The notes beneath the pieces were generated by a model. That model saw only the letters and a list, made by a program, of their open reading frames with translations. It did no database searches and was not told the DNA's origin. A stretch of 48,023 nucleotides of DNA from Caballeronia sordidicola (GTDB lineage Bacteria; Pseudomonadota; Gammaproteobacteria; Burkholderiales; Burkholderiaceae): contig NZ_MTHB01000012.1 of NCBI RefSeq assembly GCF_002220365.1, positions 1 to 48,023 of the forward strand, read 5' to 3'. Shown here piece by piece: positions 32,256-42,191 of the stretch. The number at the start of each line of letters is the position of its first letter. The first letter of the stretch is position 1. Both the position numbers and the translations under genes were made by a program.

Positions 32256-33671
32256 TTACCGCGAAAAGCCCCAGAACATCAGGTACCAGGCGCTATCGAC
32301 CACGGCGAGAGCGGCGATGAACCATAACATCGCAACGCTTTGCGAGACAAAGCGCCCAAGTGCATACCGGCCGATGACGCGCCAGGCGAGCCACGCGCTC
32401 CACAGGTTCGCGACACCGAGCAAGGCCAGGCGCACATCGGTCACCCACCAAAGCGACAAGTGCTCTGCGCGCAGCAACGACACAGTCGTCGCCGATAAAC
32501 CCAGGAACACGCCGCATCCCGCCACGGGAATCAGCGCCTGCGTCAGGTGATGCAGGCGCGTGAAACTGAAACGTCCGAGCATGCGCGTGCCAACGGCCAG
32601 CAACGCCAGAAGCGTCGTGCCATACACGAGCCCGGTGACGACGATATAACCCACGACCATCCCGCCATCGAGCCACGAGAAGACATCGTTTTGTTCGGGA
32701 TAATGCGTGAAGAGAAACCAAGGCGCATTGGTATCGAGCGGCCAGAGGATGTTGCGATCGATCAGCCACGACGCAAAGATCTGCTTCAGGTCGACGAACC
32801 ACGTGCTCACAGTCCAGTGGAACGCGCCTATAGCAATGCCCAGCAAGCCGTACAGGATCAGCGCGGTGTCCCACGGATTAGCTTGTTTATCGCCGAGTTG
32901 CACGACTTCGGTCGAGGGCGAACGCCACTCGAGCGAAATAGCGTCCCGATGACCGCTGCAACGACCGCACATATGGCAGTCCGACGCGCCTTTCATGGCG
33001 CGCAGCGGCACGAGCGGCGCGCAGTTGACGGGAATCACGCGATGCCCGTGCTCCCCCTCTTTATACGAGCGGCGCCATGCGTCCTCGTTGACCTTGTAGT
33101 GGAACGGAGCGAGCCGCGCCAGGAGCGAAAACACCCCGTTCACAGGGCAGAGATACTTGCACCACACGCGTTTCTCGCGCCCATATAGCACGCCAACAAT
33201 CATGGCGCCGACCGTCGAGCCGCCGAGCACCAGCAACACGGCTTTTGGATACTGATAAACGCTGACCATCTGCCCATAGATGGTGGTGATGCCAAACGCG
33301 ACGAACGGCCAGCCGCCCCAGCGCAACCAGCGCGGAATCGCCCAGCCGCGGCCGAACTTGCTCGCAAACTCGGTCAGTGCGCCTTCGGGACACAGCACGC
33401 CGCACCATACGCGGCCGAGCATCACCATGGAGAGCAGGACGAACGGCCACCAGATACCCCAGAACACAAACTGCGCAGCCAGCGTCAGGTTGCTCCAGAG
33501 ATGCGCGGTACCGTCCGGCAGCGGCAGGACGGCTGGAACCAGAATCAGAAACGCATACACGGCAACCACGACCCATTGAATGCCGCGGATCATGCTGCCG
33601 TGTTGTTGCATCCATTGCCCGGCTTGTTGCAGCCGGCCGGTCCGATTCATGACGTCGCTCATGCTGGTCAT
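32256..33671 (-). CDS. ftrD: FtrD-like polyferredoxin membrane protein
   Basis: A 471-residue inner-membrane protein of the NapH/RdxA-like 4Fe-4S group. Cys-rich motifs are WCGVLCPEGA (Cys90, Cys94), WCKYLCPVNG and CHMCGRCSGHRDAI, the last a ferredoxin-type cluster site. At least six hydrophobic helices surround them. In Burkholderia, Bordetella and Brucella FtrABCD systems FtrD is thought to pass electrons that support Fe(II) uptake through FtrC. It overlaps ftrC by 4 bases (ATGA) and ends the operon. Confidence in the symbol rests on the operon. Confidence 0.88.
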   Translation of the reverse strand: MTSMSDVMNRTGRLQQAGQWMQQHGSMIRGIQWVVVAVYAFLILVPAVLPLPDGTAHLWSNLTLAAQFVFWGIWWPFVLLSMVMLGRVWCGVLCPEGALTEFASKFGRGWAIPRWLRWGGWPFVAFGITTIYGQMVSVYQYPKAVLLVLGGSTVGAMIVGVLYGREKRVWCKYLCPVNGVFSLLARLAPFHYKVNEDAWRRSYKEGEHGHRVIPVNCAPLVPLRAMKGASDCHMCGRCSGHRDAISLEWRSPSTEVVQLGDKQANPWDTALILYGLLGIAIGAFHWTVSTWFVDLKQIFASWLIDRNILWPLDTNAPWFLFTHYPEQNDVFSWLDGGMVVGYIVVTGLVYGTTLLALLAVGTRMLGRFSFTRLHHLTQALIPVAGCGVFLGLSATTVSLLRAEHLSLWWVTDVRLALLGVANLWSAWLAWRVIGRYALGRFVSQSVAMLWFIAALAVVDSAWYLMFWGFSR

Positions 33672-34516
33672 GCAACTTTTCTCGCCAATTTTTGCGCCAT
33701 GCGGTTTTTCGATCGACGCAGAAGCAGGAAGATCACGGCCCAGTAAACCGCGTACGCAATCAGGTTCATACCGGCCGGATGCGCGCGATAACCCGTGAGC
33801 GTGGCGACCAGCGAACCAAAGGTGCTGGAGTCATCGAGCAGCCAGGACGAATCCCACACCTGATTCATGACGACCGGCAGGATCTCCTTGTCGATGAGTT
33901 TATCGACACCCGTTTCAAACAAGCCCGCTGCGAGGAACAACAGCATGATTTCCGTCACACGGAAAAAGAGCCGCCACGAGAAAATCTTGCCGCCAAGCTG
34001 CAGCAGATAAAACGTCAGGAACGCCAGCGCCAGACCGATCGCGACCGCCAGATACTGCAGGGGATCAACATACCCCGATTGGCCGAAGCCGAGGCCGTAG
34101 AGGAAAATCACCGTCTCGCTGCCTTCACGCGCGATAGCAAGCGCGACCAGCAAGGTCACGCCCCACCAGTTCGCGTCCTGCTTGCTCTTTTGCAGCGATG
34201 CTTCCATGTCGCGCTTCATTGACCGCCCATGGTGCTTCATCCACAGCACCATTTGCACGATCAGCACGCACGCGACCAGAACCATGCCGGTCTGGAAATA
34301 GTCCTGCGCATCGCCCGACAACACTTCCGTGAAACCGACCAGCGCGGCGCCCAGCGCCACTGCCGCCAGCAACCCTGCCACCACGCCGGCCCACAAATAC
34401 GGAATGCCGCGACGCGCGTCGGCATCGCCATTTTTCAGCCATGCATACAGGATGCCGACAACCAGCAGCGCCTCGACACTTTCCCGCCACACGATGAAAA
34501 GAACCTGACCCATCAC
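33668..34516 (-). CDS. ftrC: FTR1-family iron permease FtrC
   Basis: A 282-residue, seven-helix permease with the two R-E-x-x-E motifs that define iron passage in FTR1/EfeU proteins: RESVE at residues 11-15 and REGSE at 130-134. It transports iron across the inner membrane together with the periplasmic FtrA and FtrB. The position in an A-B-C-D order, with P19 and cupredoxin genes upstream, separates it from EfeUOB systems. The stop overlaps the ftrD start. Confidence 0.93.
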   Translation of the reverse strand: MMGQVLFIVWRESVEALLVVGILYAWLKNGDADARRGIPYLWAGVVAGLLAAVALGAALVGFTEVLSGDAQDYFQTGMVLVACVLIVQMVLWMKHHGRSMKRDMEASLQKSKQDANWWGVTLLVALAIAREGSETVIFLYGLGFGQSGYVDPLQYLAVAIGLALAFLTFYLLQLGGKIFSWRLFFRVTEIMLLFLAAGLFETGVDKLIDKEILPVVMNQVWDSSWLLDDSSTFGSLVATLTGYRAHPAGMNLIAYAVYWAVIFLLLRRSKNRMAQKLARKVA

Positions 34517-34594
34517 TTATCTCCCGCTCTTGCAGGCCGAAGCGGTTTGCGCGTGACGTTGAACGAACAACGCGCCAACCGGCCCGGCGTGACC

Positions 34595-34942
34595 TTACTT
34601 CGCGACGATGACACCTTGCGCCGACTGATGAAAATCGTCGAAAAACTTGTATTCGCCCTTATCCAGCGGCGCGATCACGACGAAGGAATCGGCGCCTGGC
34701 GCCAGCACCTTTTCCTTGCGCAACTGGATGCTTTCAAATTCAGCCGCACCCTTGCCGATGTTGTGCACTTCGATCTTGATGCGCTGCCCCGCAGGCACTT
34801 CAATACGCGTGGGATTCAGCTTGCCGTCGTTCATTTCCAGCTTGAAGGTCGGCAGGTCGGCGGCTTGCGCTGCGGCGGCACTGGCGAACCATCCAGCCGC
34901 CAAGGCGAGCGAGGCGGCGACCAACTTGGTTTTGCGTTGCAT
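34595..34942 (-). CDS. ftrB: Periplasmic cupredoxin-like FtrB
   Basis: A 115-residue exported cupredoxin. The ATG at 34942 with CAGGAAGC upstream begins a signal peptide (MQRKTKLVAASLALAAGWFA) that ends near AQA-A. The remaining domain has the beta-sandwich pattern PTRIEVPAGQRIKIEVHNIG and GEYKFFDDFHQSAQGVI. A longer frame starts 17 codons earlier but spoils the signal peptide. FtrB is proposed to oxidise Fe(II) for FtrC in related bacteria. Confidence 0.88.
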   Translation of the reverse strand: MQRKTKLVAASLALAAGWFASAAAAQAADLPTFKLEMNDGKLNPTRIEVPAGQRIKIEVHNIGKGAAEFESIQLRKEKVLAPGADSFVVIAPLDKGEYKFFDDFHQSAQGVIVAK

Positions 34943-35042
34943 GCATGCTTCCTGGCTGCGACGCCCGGCGGGACGTTTCATTTCATTTTTCACTTCATTT
35001 CACTTGATTTTTCACGTCATGCCGGACGTCTGACTCGAATGC

Positions 35043-35591
35043 TCAGTACCCGCCCTTCTTGCCGATACCGGCGAACGGGAAATCGTATTCGATCGTATAG
35101 GGCTTGAACCACGGGCCCACGCCGGTTTCCTTGTCGACGTGACGGCCGAACGCCATGTGGCCGGTTTGCATCGGCGCGGCGATATTGAGTTTCATGTGGT
35201 ATTTGCCCGGGCCAAAGAGCTTTACGTTGTCGCCGTAATGCGGACCGTCGCTGGCGACCATGGCCATCATGTCGCCCTTGATGGTTTGCGTCGTACCAAC
35301 CTTGGTCAGCTCGTACGTCACTTGCAGGTAAGGCATCCAGTCGCCTTCCGCAAAGCCGTTCGGGTTGTTCTTCACGGCGTGGATATCGGCTTCGAGGTGC
35401 ACGTCGGAATCCGAGGCCTTGCGCATCATGCCTTCCGGTTCCATGGTGATCGGCTGCAGATACACCGCGCCAACTTCCATGCCGTTCTCGATATGCTGCT
35501 TGCCGATCGGATATTCGGCAGCCGATGCTGAAGCCATTGCCGCAAGCGCGACTGCGGCTACCGAGCCGCGTACAAAAGTTGAAACCTGCAT
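35043..35591 (-). CDS. ftrA: P19-type periplasmic iron-binding protein FtrA
   Basis: A 182-residue exported protein. The signal peptide (residues 1-25, ending ASAA) is followed by YPIGKQHIENGMEVGAVYLQ, the conserved opening of P19/Tp34-family periplasmic iron proteins. Metal-site residues are expected at the Met/Glu/His positions in MEPEGM, DVHLEADIHA and TGHMAFGRH. It is the first gene of ftrABCD. The upstream 150 bases contain TGAGAAT-type half-sites that suggest Fur control. Confidence 0.92.
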   Translation of the reverse strand: MQVSTFVRGSVAAVALAAMASASAAEYPIGKQHIENGMEVGAVYLQPITMEPEGMMRKASDSDVHLEADIHAVKNNPNGFAEGDWMPYLQVTYELTKVGTTQTIKGDMMAMVASDGPHYGDNVKLFGPGKYHMKLNIAAPMQTGHMAFGRHVDKETGVGPWFKPYTIEYDFPFAGIGKKGGY

Positions 35592-35682
35592 CCATCACTC
35601 CTTCTTGTTATCGATCGGTGACGCGCTACGCGCGCTCGCTCCGATCCGGCCGGTCCACCGATCAATTCGGCGTCGATGATAG

Positions 35683-35740
35683 GAAATTGCAATGAGAACG
35701 TAACCAACGATGGTAATACGAACCATTCTCAATGGGTGTG
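35683..35740. promoter_or_regulatory. Possible Fur sites before ftrA
   Basis: Two candidate elements, GCAATGAGAACG near 35688 and ACCATTCTCAATGG near 35723-35736, contain TGAGAA-type half-sites on opposite strands, 100-150 bases before ftrA. The match to the Fur consensus is partial. Confidence 0.4.
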
Positions 35741-35901
35741 GAGTTTAGCACTGATCGAAGGACGGAACAATTTGATGAAAATCGACAAGCCTGTAACAGC
35801 GGGCTTTTGAGATCGCGGAGACGTTTTGGCAGCGGAATTTCGGGCGAAAAAAGCGGCAAACCCACCCGGGCTGCCGCGTTCCCTGCCTGAAACCCTTACG
35901 T

Positions 35902-37995
35902 TTAGCTGATGCCCGTAATGTGATCACCCACATTTGCGCCAAATACGCGCTGCCTCAGAAGCGACAGTTGGTCGCGGGTCTGCGCGGCTTTTTCGAATTC
36001 GAGATTTTTGGCGTGATCCATCATCTGCTTTTCGAGCCGCTTGATTTCCTTCGATATCTGCTTTTCAGACATGTCCTCGAACTTCGCGCGGGTCTGAGCT
36101 TCCTTCATTTCGGCGCGGGCATCGTCGGCGTTATAGACACCGTCGATGATGTCCTTGATCCGCTTGGTCACGCCACGCGGCGTGATACCCATCGCAAGAT
36201 TGTGCGCAATCTGCTTCGTGCGGCGCCGCTCGGTCTCGCCGATCGCACGTTTCATCGAGTCCGTGACTTTGTCGCCGTAGAGAATCGCCTTGCCGTTCAC
36301 GTTACGGGCAGCCCGGCCGATCGTCTGGATCAGCGAACGTTCCGCGCGCAGGAAACCTTCCTTGTCGGCGTCAAGGATCGCGACCAGTGACACTTCCGGG
36401 ATATCCAGCCCTTCTCGCAGCAAGTTGATCCCAACCAGCACGTCAAACGTGCCAAGACGCAGATCGCGGATGATTTCCACGCGCTCGACCGTATCAATGT
36501 CGCTATGCAGGTAGCGCACCTTCACGCCATGATCCGCGAGAAACTCGGTCAGCTGTTCGGCCATGCGCTTGGTCAGCACCGTCACCAGCACACGCTCGTG
36601 CACCTTGACACGCGCATTGATCTCGCCGAGCACGTCGTCCACTTGGGAGCGCGCCGGACGCACTTCAATATCGGGATCGACCAGGCCGGTCGGCCGGACA
36701 AGCTGTTCGGCCACCTGCCCCGCCGTGCGGTTTTCGTAATCGGCAGGCGTGGCCGAAACGAAGATTGCCTGGCGCATCTTGCGTTCGAATTCGTTGAACT
36801 TGAGCGGCCGGTTGTCCAGCGCCGACGGCATCCGGAAACCGTAATCGACGAGATTCTCCTTGCGCGCCCGGTCACCGTTGTACATGCCGTTCAACTGGCC
36901 GATCAGCACATGCGACTCATCGAGCAACATTAGCGCGTCGGGCGGCAAATAATCGACGAGCGTTGGCGGCGGCTCTCCCGGCGCGGCGCCGGAAAAGTGC
37001 CGAGAATAATTCTCGATGCCTTTGCAAAAACCCAGTTCCTGCAGCATTTCCAGATCGAAACGTGTACGTTGCTCGAGCCGTTGCGCCTCTACCAGCTTGC
37101 CGTCCTTATGGAAGAACTCGAGCCGTTCGCGCAACTCCAGCTTGATCGTCTCGATGGCGCGCATGACCGTGTCGCGCGGCGTCACGTAGTGGGACGACGG
37201 ATAAACGGTGAAACGCGGAATCTTGTTTCGCACGCGGCCAGTGAGCGGATCGAAGAGTTGCATCGACTCGATTTCGTCGTCGAACAACTCTACGCGCACT
37301 GCCATTTCGGCGTGCTCCGCCGGGAAGATATCGATGGTGTCGCCCCGAACGCGAAATGTCCCGCGTGAAAAATCGGCTTCGTTGCGGTTGTACTGCATCG
37401 CGATCAGCCGCGCGATGATGTCACGCTGGCCCATCTTGTCGCCGGTGCGCAGCGTCAGAATCATCTTGTGATATTCCGACGGATTGCCGATACCGTAGAT
37501 TGCCGATACCGTCGCCACGATCACCACATCGCGGCGCTCAAGCAGGCTTTTGGTCGCCGAGAGCCGCATTTGCTCGATGTGCTCATTGATCGACGAATCC
37601 TTTTCGATAAACAGATCTCGCTGCGGAACGTACGCTTCCGGCTGGTAATAGTCGTAGTAAGAAACGAAATATTCAACGGCATTGCGAGGGAAAAACTCGC
37701 GAAACTCCGCGTAAAGCTGCGCGGCGAGCGTCTTGTTCGGCGCGAACACAATGGCCGGGCGGCCCATGCGCGCGATCACGTTCGCCATGGTGAACGTCTT
37801 GCCGGAACCCGTTACACCCAGCAGTGTCTGGAACGACAGGCCGTCCTCAATCCCTTCAACGAGCGTTGCGATCGCCGTAGGCTGGTCGCCCGCCGGCGGA
37901 TACGGTTGGTAAAGCTCGAACGGAGAGCCTTCGAACCTGATGAATTTGGATTCGTCGAGGGTTTCGGCGGTTTCAAGTAGCGGGGTATCGGACAT
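35902..37995 (-). CDS. uvrB: Excinuclease ABC subunit B
   Basis: A 697-residue UvrB, the damage-verifying helicase of nucleotide excision repair. Walker A GVTGSGKT, the beta-hairpin region [20 protein letters not shown], helicase motifs ([23 protein letters not shown]) and the C-terminal UVR coiled coil ([20 protein letters not shown]) that binds UvrA/UvrC are in order. The start is the ATG at 37995 (MSDTPLL); a frame extends 12 codons further upstream without family features. I do not see a clear LexA box upstream. Confidence 0.96.
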   Translation of the reverse strand: MSDTPLLETAETLDESKFIRFEGSPFELYQPYPPAGDQPTAIATLVEGIEDGLSFQTLLGVTGSGKTFTMANVIARMGRPAIVFAPNKTLAAQLYAEFREFFPRNAVEYFVSYYDYYQPEAYVPQRDLFIEKDSSINEHIEQMRLSATKSLLERRDVVIVATVSAIYGIGNPSEYHKMILTLRTGDKMGQRDIIARLIAMQYNRNEADFSRGTFRVRGDTIDIFPAEHAEMAVRVELFDDEIESMQLFDPLTGRVRNKIPRFTVYPSSHYVTPRDTVMRAIETIKLELRERLEFFHKDGKLVEAQRLEQRTRFDLEMLQELGFCKGIENYSRHFSGAAPGEPPPTLVDYLPPDALMLLDESHVLIGQLNGMYNGDRARKENLVDYGFRMPSALDNRPLKFNEFERKMRQAIFVSATPADYENRTAGQVAEQLVRPTGLVDPDIEVRPARSQVDDVLGEINARVKVHERVLVTVLTKRMAEQLTEFLADHGVKVRYLHSDIDTVERVEIIRDLRLGTFDVLVGINLLREGLDIPEVSLVAILDADKEGFLRAERSLIQTIGRAARNVNGKAILYGDKVTDSMKRAIGETERRRTKQIAHNLAMGITPRGVTKRIKDIIDGVYNADDARAEMKEAQTRAKFEDMSEKQISKEIKRLEKQMMDHAKNLEFEKAAQTRDQLSLLRQRVFGANVGDHITGIS

Positions 37996-38504
37996 GAGGA
38001 TGAGGTGCCTTGGCCGAGAGCAAACACCCATTCTAGCGGTTCGCGATGGAGCGGGTTTGGACGGCGGATCAGGATAGTTGGAACAGGTTTCGGGCGATTT
38101 GCGCCAAGCTTTCGCACAATGCCCGATGTTTCCAAGATGGGGCGGCGCAGAGAAATCGCAAGTGATTGTTTTGGTTAGTGAAAGCTTGAGGACAATAATC
38201 CGTCGCGCGGCGACCCGTTGTCCTGATTTTCGTAAAAACCCGGAAAATTCCCGGAAAAAATGGCTAAATCCTATGTTTCTTCCATTTCGCCAGGCCGAAA
38301 AGCGGCAGCCGATTCGTTACAATGCCGAACTGGGGTTTTCATCGATGGGACGGAGTTTTGTTGGCTCCTGTTGGCTCCTTGAGGTCCGGTTTGCCCCGCT
38401 TTTTGGCTGCTGAGCTGCCAATTTGCAGCCGATCAGCAGCCGATCAGCTGCCGATTTCCCATCCCGATCGCCCGTGCCGCCTTATCCACTACCGCCGATA
38501 AATC
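37996..38504. other. uvrB-tyrB divergent intergenic region
   Basis: About 510 bases between divergent genes. A TACAAT (38319-38324) is a possible -10 for a long tyrB leader of about 175 bases. CAGCCGATCAGCAGCCGATC-like direct repeats lie near 38426-38450. No gene is supported. Confidence 0.45.
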
Positions 38505-39704
38505 ATGTCTCTTTTCTCAGCCGTCGAGCTTGCCCCCCGTGACCCGATTCTGGGCCTGAACGAAGCCTTCAACGCAGATCCGCGCACAACCAAGGTCAAT
38601 CTCGGCGTGGGCGTGTATTTCAACGAAGAAGGCAAGATTCCGCTCCTGCGCGCCGTTCGCGAAGCCGAAAAAGCGCGCACGGAACTCGCCGCGCCGCGTG
38701 GTTATCTGCCTATTGAAGGCATTGCCGCTTATGACGCAGCCGTGCAAAAGCTGCTGCTCGGCAGTGATTCTCCGCTGATCGCCGACGGCCGCGTGATCAC
38801 GGCTCAGGCGCTCGGTGGAACGGGCGCGCTCAAGATTGGCGCCGACTTCCTCAAGCGGCTGAATCCCACGGGCAAAGTCGCCATCAGTGACCCGAGCTGG
38901 GAAAACCACCGCGCGCTGTTCGAATACGCGGGTTTCGACGTGGTGAACTATCCGTACTACGACGCAGCCACGCACGGCGTGAAGTTCGACGCCATGCTGG
39001 AAGCGTTCAACAGCTACCCGGCCGGAACAGTCGTCGTGCTGCATGCGTGCTGCCATAACCCGACCGGCGTCGACCTGACCCCGGCGCAGTGGCAACAGGT
39101 TGTGGAAACGGTGAAGGCACGCTCACTGGTACCGTTCCTGGATATCGCTTATCAGGGCTTCGGCGAGAACATCGACGCTGACGCTGCGGCCATACGCCTT
39201 TTCGCCAAGGCCGATCTCAACGTATTCGTGTCTTCGTCTTTCTCCAAATCGTTCTCGCTGTACGGCGAGCGCGTGGGCGCACTGTCGATCATCACGAGCG
39301 CCAAGGAAGAAGCCACACGCGTGCTGTCGCAACTCAAACGCGTGATTCGCACGAACTATTCAAATCCGCCGACGCACGGCGGTTCAGTTGTCGCCGCAGT
39401 CCTCGCCTCGCCCGAATTGCGCGCCACGTGGGAACAGGAACTCGGCGAAATGCGTGACCGCATTCGCGCAATGCGCAATGGCCTGGTCGAGCACATCAAG
39501 ACAGCAGGCGTGGAGCGCGACTTCAGCTTCGTGAACCAGCAGCGCGGCATGTTTTCGTACTCGGGCCTGACCTCGCCGCAAGTTGATCGCCTGCGTGAGG
39601 AATTCGGGATCTACGCCGTCAGCACAGGCCGCATCTGCGTGGCCGCGCTGAATACGCGCAATCTAGAAGTAGTGGCCAACGCCATTGCAACCGTGCTGAA
39701 ATAA
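38505..39704 (+). CDS. tyrB: Aromatic/aspartate aminotransferase
   Basis: A 399-residue class I PLP aminotransferase. The Schiff-base lysine is Lys248 in SSSFSKSFSLYGERVG, and substrate/PLP contacts appear in NPTGVDL, FLDIAYQGF and the terminal Arg in STGRICVAALN. It transfers amino groups between aromatic amino acids or aspartate and 2-oxoglutarate. The N-terminal PLGL-type segment PRDPILGLNEAFNADPRTTK NLGVGVY is typical of the AspC/TyrB subgroup, and the aromatic assignment comes from frequent annotation of the uvrB-linked gene. A terminator follows. Confidence 0.9.
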   Translation: MSLFSAVELAPRDPILGLNEAFNADPRTTKVNLGVGVYFNEEGKIPLLRAVREAEKARTELAAPRGYLPIEGIAAYDAAVQKLLLGSDSPLIADGRVITAQALGGTGALKIGADFLKRLNPTGKVAISDPSWENHRALFEYAGFDVVNYPYYDAATHGVKFDAMLEAFNSYPAGTVVVLHACCHNPTGVDLTPAQWQQVVETVKARSLVPFLDIAYQGFGENIDADAAAIRLFAKADLNVFVSSSFSKSFSLYGERVGALSIITSAKEEATRVLSQLKRVIRTNYSNPPTHGGSVVAAVLASPELRATWEQELGEMRDRIRAMRNGLVEHIKTAGVERDFSFVNQQRGMFSYSGLTSPQVDRLREEFGIYAVSTGRICVAALNTRNLEVVANAIATVLK

Positions 39705-39720
39705 GTTTGCTCATGGTGTT

Positions 39721-39756
39721 CAGAAACGGCGCTCCGTGTGAGCGCCGTTTTTTCTG
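39721..39756 (+). terminator. Terminator of tyrB
   Basis: 10-bp perfect stem AAACGGCGCT/AGCGCCGTTT followed by TTT, 20 bases past the stop. Confidence 0.88.
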
Positions 39757-39832
39757 AGGTCCCGGGTGTATTACGGACACGGAACCGTCCACCGCTCCTT
39801 GCTTGCGCCTTATCGACAAGCTTGACGCCCGA

Positions 39833-41128
39833 TCAACGCTCGTCGCGATGAATGTCGTGCGTGATGAAACCCGCATCGTTGTTCGGCATATCGAGCCAGT
39901 CCCGATGCGAGAGTGTGCCGCGGATATCGGACAAACCGCTTTCCCAGTGCTCACGCATGGTCGACAGTCCGAACTGGAAGTCCTTATAGTTTCCTTCGTA
40001 CTCCTTGTGCCGATAGATCAGGTGAATCACGTTAAACCGCTTCGAGCACGCAAGTTCCTCCGCCGTCTTGCACCAGGGGTCGCTGTTGCGAATGTCCACC
40101 GGCACTTTGTCCAGCACTTCCCTCAATACGTTGCGAAACCGCTGTGAGCGCTGCAAGGTGTCGGTAACCAGACGTGTCCGGCTGGAGTACTGGATGTCCT
40201 TAACGCGTCCCATCACGTCGACGATACTGTCCGGCACCGGCCCACGCGCGCTCCACAAATCGACTTGGAACGCGAGGGTGTCACGACGCGGCGTAGCATG
40301 CACGATCTTGTACAGCGGCGTATTGGACATCAGGCCACCGTCCCAGAAATACTCGCCATCAACTTCGACGGCCGCAAAACCCGGCGGCAATGCCCCCGAC
40401 GCCATGAAATGCTCCGCGCGCAACTTCATGCGAGTGTTGTCGAAATACGCGAAATTGCCGGTAGCGACGTTCACCGCACCCACCGACACGCGGGTCTCAC
40501 GCGAATTGATCCGGTCGAAATCGCAGAACTGTTCGAGCGTTCCCTTCAGTGGACGTGTGTCATAGAAGCTCGCCGTGCCTGGCTCACCCGCAGCCAACGG
40601 TGACGGCGGCGGAAACCGCGGAACGAAAAATCCTTTCTGCCCCTCGACCAGGGCGCTCCCGGCCTGCATCGCGGTGAAAGCCTTGCGGATCTCGTCGGTG
40701 GAATTGAAGAACGCGTGTTCTACGAAAGCGGGCAACGGCGGCATGAAGGCAGGCTGGCAGATAGTCTCCCAAAACTCGAGCAGACGCGGCACACGATCCT
40801 CGGGTGCGTTCCCCGCGATGATCGCCGTGTTCAATGCGCCAATGGAGATTCCTGCAATCCAGTTCGGGTGAATGCCGGCCTCGTTCAACCCCTGATACAC
40901 CCCCCCTTGATAAGCACCGAGTGCCCCACCGCCCTGCAACATCAACGCGATGGTTTCATAGGGTGGCAACTTGATGCGCTTGTCCGCTTCTGCACCGCCC
41001 ACGGCAAATGCCCCGGGCGGTTCGCCGCGGTCAAGGGACGTCACCTTGCGAGGCTCCTTCGTGCCCTTCGTCCGGTTCGTTCCTGTCGTGTCATTGAGTC
41101 CTCGCGCACTGCCCGTTCGCTCTACCAT
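39833..41128 (-). CDS. Patatin-like phospholipase (DUF3734)
   Basis: A 431-residue patatin-family lipase. Oxyanion loop GGGALGAYQGGV begins at residue 66, nucleophile Ser95 in GISIG, and dyad Asp263 in WDGGLMSN. A C-terminal DUF3734-type extension (YRHKEYEGNYKDFQFGLSTM) follows. The first 50 residues are polar and unlike the family, so the start may be later. In Burkholderia such genes are linked to 3-hydroxybutyrate dehydrogenase and polyhydroxybutyrate use. Here it follows that gene by 20 bases on the same strand, so they are very likely an operon. Confidence 0.88.
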   Translation of the reverse strand: MVERTGSARGLNDTTGTNRTKGTKEPRKVTSLDRGEPPGAFAVGGAEADKRIKLPPYETIALMLQGGGALGAYQGGVYQGLNEAGIHPNWIAGISIGALNTAIIAGNAPEDRVPRLLEFWETICQPAFMPPLPAFVEHAFFNSTDEIRKAFTAMQAGSALVEGQKGFFVPRFPPPSPLAAGEPGTASFYDTRPLKGTLEQFCDFDRINSRETRVSVGAVNVATGNFAYFDNTRMKLRAEHFMASGALPPGFAAVEVDGEYFWDGGLMSNTPLYKIVHATPRRDTLAFQVDLWSARGPVPDSIVDVMGRVKDIQYSSRTRLVTDTLQRSQRFRNVLREVLDKVPVDIRNSDPWCKTAEELACSKRFNVIHLIYRHKEYEGNYKDFQFGLSTMREHWESGLSDIRGTLSHRDWLDMPNNDAGFITHDIHRDER

Positions 41129-41148
41129 CGAAACTCCTGTTTGAAGCC

Positions 41149-41946
41149 TTACTGCATGAACCAGCCGTGGCTCACCACGACCGATTGGCCAGTGAGCGCA
41201 GCCGTCGGGAAAGCTGCCAGGAACAGAACCGTTTGGGCCACGTCTTCCACCGTTGTGAAGACGCCGTCGACAGTGCCTCCCAGCATCACGTTCTTGACCA
41301 CGTCCTCTTCGCTGATACCAAGCTCCTTGGCCTGTTCAGGGATCTGCTTGTCGACCAGCGGCGTGCGCACGAACCCCGGGCACACCACATGCGAGCGCAC
41401 ATGATGCTTCGCGCCCTCCTTCGCCAGTACACGAGCCAGTCCGAGCAACGCGTGCTTGGCCGTGACATACGCGGACTTGAGCGCCGACGCCTCGTGCGAA
41501 TGCACCGATCCCATATAGATCACGACGCCGCCACGATCGTCCTTGTACATATGCTGGAGCGCAGCTTTCGTGGTCAGAAACGCCCCGTCGACGTGAATGG
41601 CCTGCATCTTCTTCCAGTCGGAATACGCGTAGTTTTCGATTGGATTGACGATTTGCACGCCGGCATTCGACACCAGGATATCGACCGAGCCGAATTCCGA
41701 CGCCACCCGATCCATACCGGTATTCACCGCATGTTCGTCGGTAACGTCCATCACCACCCCTAACGCCCGGCCACCCTGCGATCTGATCTGCCCGGCCACG
41801 GAGTCGGCCGCTTCCTGGTTCAGATCCGCTATGGCGACCGCTGCGCCCGCTTCCGCAAAGGTCAGGGCAATTTGCTTACCGATCCCGCTCGCTGCACCCG
41901 TGACCACCGCCACCTTGCCCGCCAGACTCGTATTCAGTGATGTCAT
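41149..41946 (-). CDS. 3-hydroxybutyrate dehydrogenase-like SDR
   Basis: A 265-residue SDR with [12 protein letters not shown] (cofactor), SNAGVQ, and [10 protein letters not shown] (catalytic Tyr-x-x-x-Lys). The ending [14 protein letters not shown] is typical of D-3-hydroxybutyrate dehydrogenases (BdhA/HbdH), which oxidise 3-hydroxybutyrate to acetoacetate with NAD. The patatin-like lipase downstream could release or process lipid or PHB-derived substrates. The gene heads a two-gene operon. Confidence 0.9.
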   Translation of the reverse strand: MTSLNTSLAGKVAVVTGAASGIGKQIALTFAEAGAAVAIADLNQEAADSVAGQIRSQGGRALGVVMDVTDEHAVNTGMDRVASEFGSVDILVSNAGVQIVNPIENYAYSDWKKMQAIHVDGAFLTTKAALQHMYKDDRGGVVIYMGSVHSHEASALKSAYVTAKHALLGLARVLAKEGAKHHVRSHVVCPGFVRTPLVDKQIPEQAKELGISEEDVVKNVMLGGTVDGVFTTVEDVAQTVLFLAAFPTAALTGQSVVVSHGWFMQ

Positions 41947-42191
41947 TTGCCGCCCCTCCTCCGTTCAGGTTCGAACAATGAAACCACGCAACGCCGCGCC
42001 GATCAACCTCGATAAATGTCATAGGCCGTTCGGTCAGCTATCCGACGCCACCCCACCGGGTTATCGTTCGGTCACAAATGCAATGAACGTCAAGGTCGAC
42101 CAAGCCGGTCGACGGCGCGCGAATCCTGAAATCGGATTAAGCTTTGAAACCCGCCTGATGCAACTCAAACCCAAAACTGGAGATCAAGAAC

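Noticed and set aside
37996..38504. LexA (SOS) box before uvrB
   Set aside because: I looked for CTGT-N8-ACAG near the uvrB start and found no convincing match.
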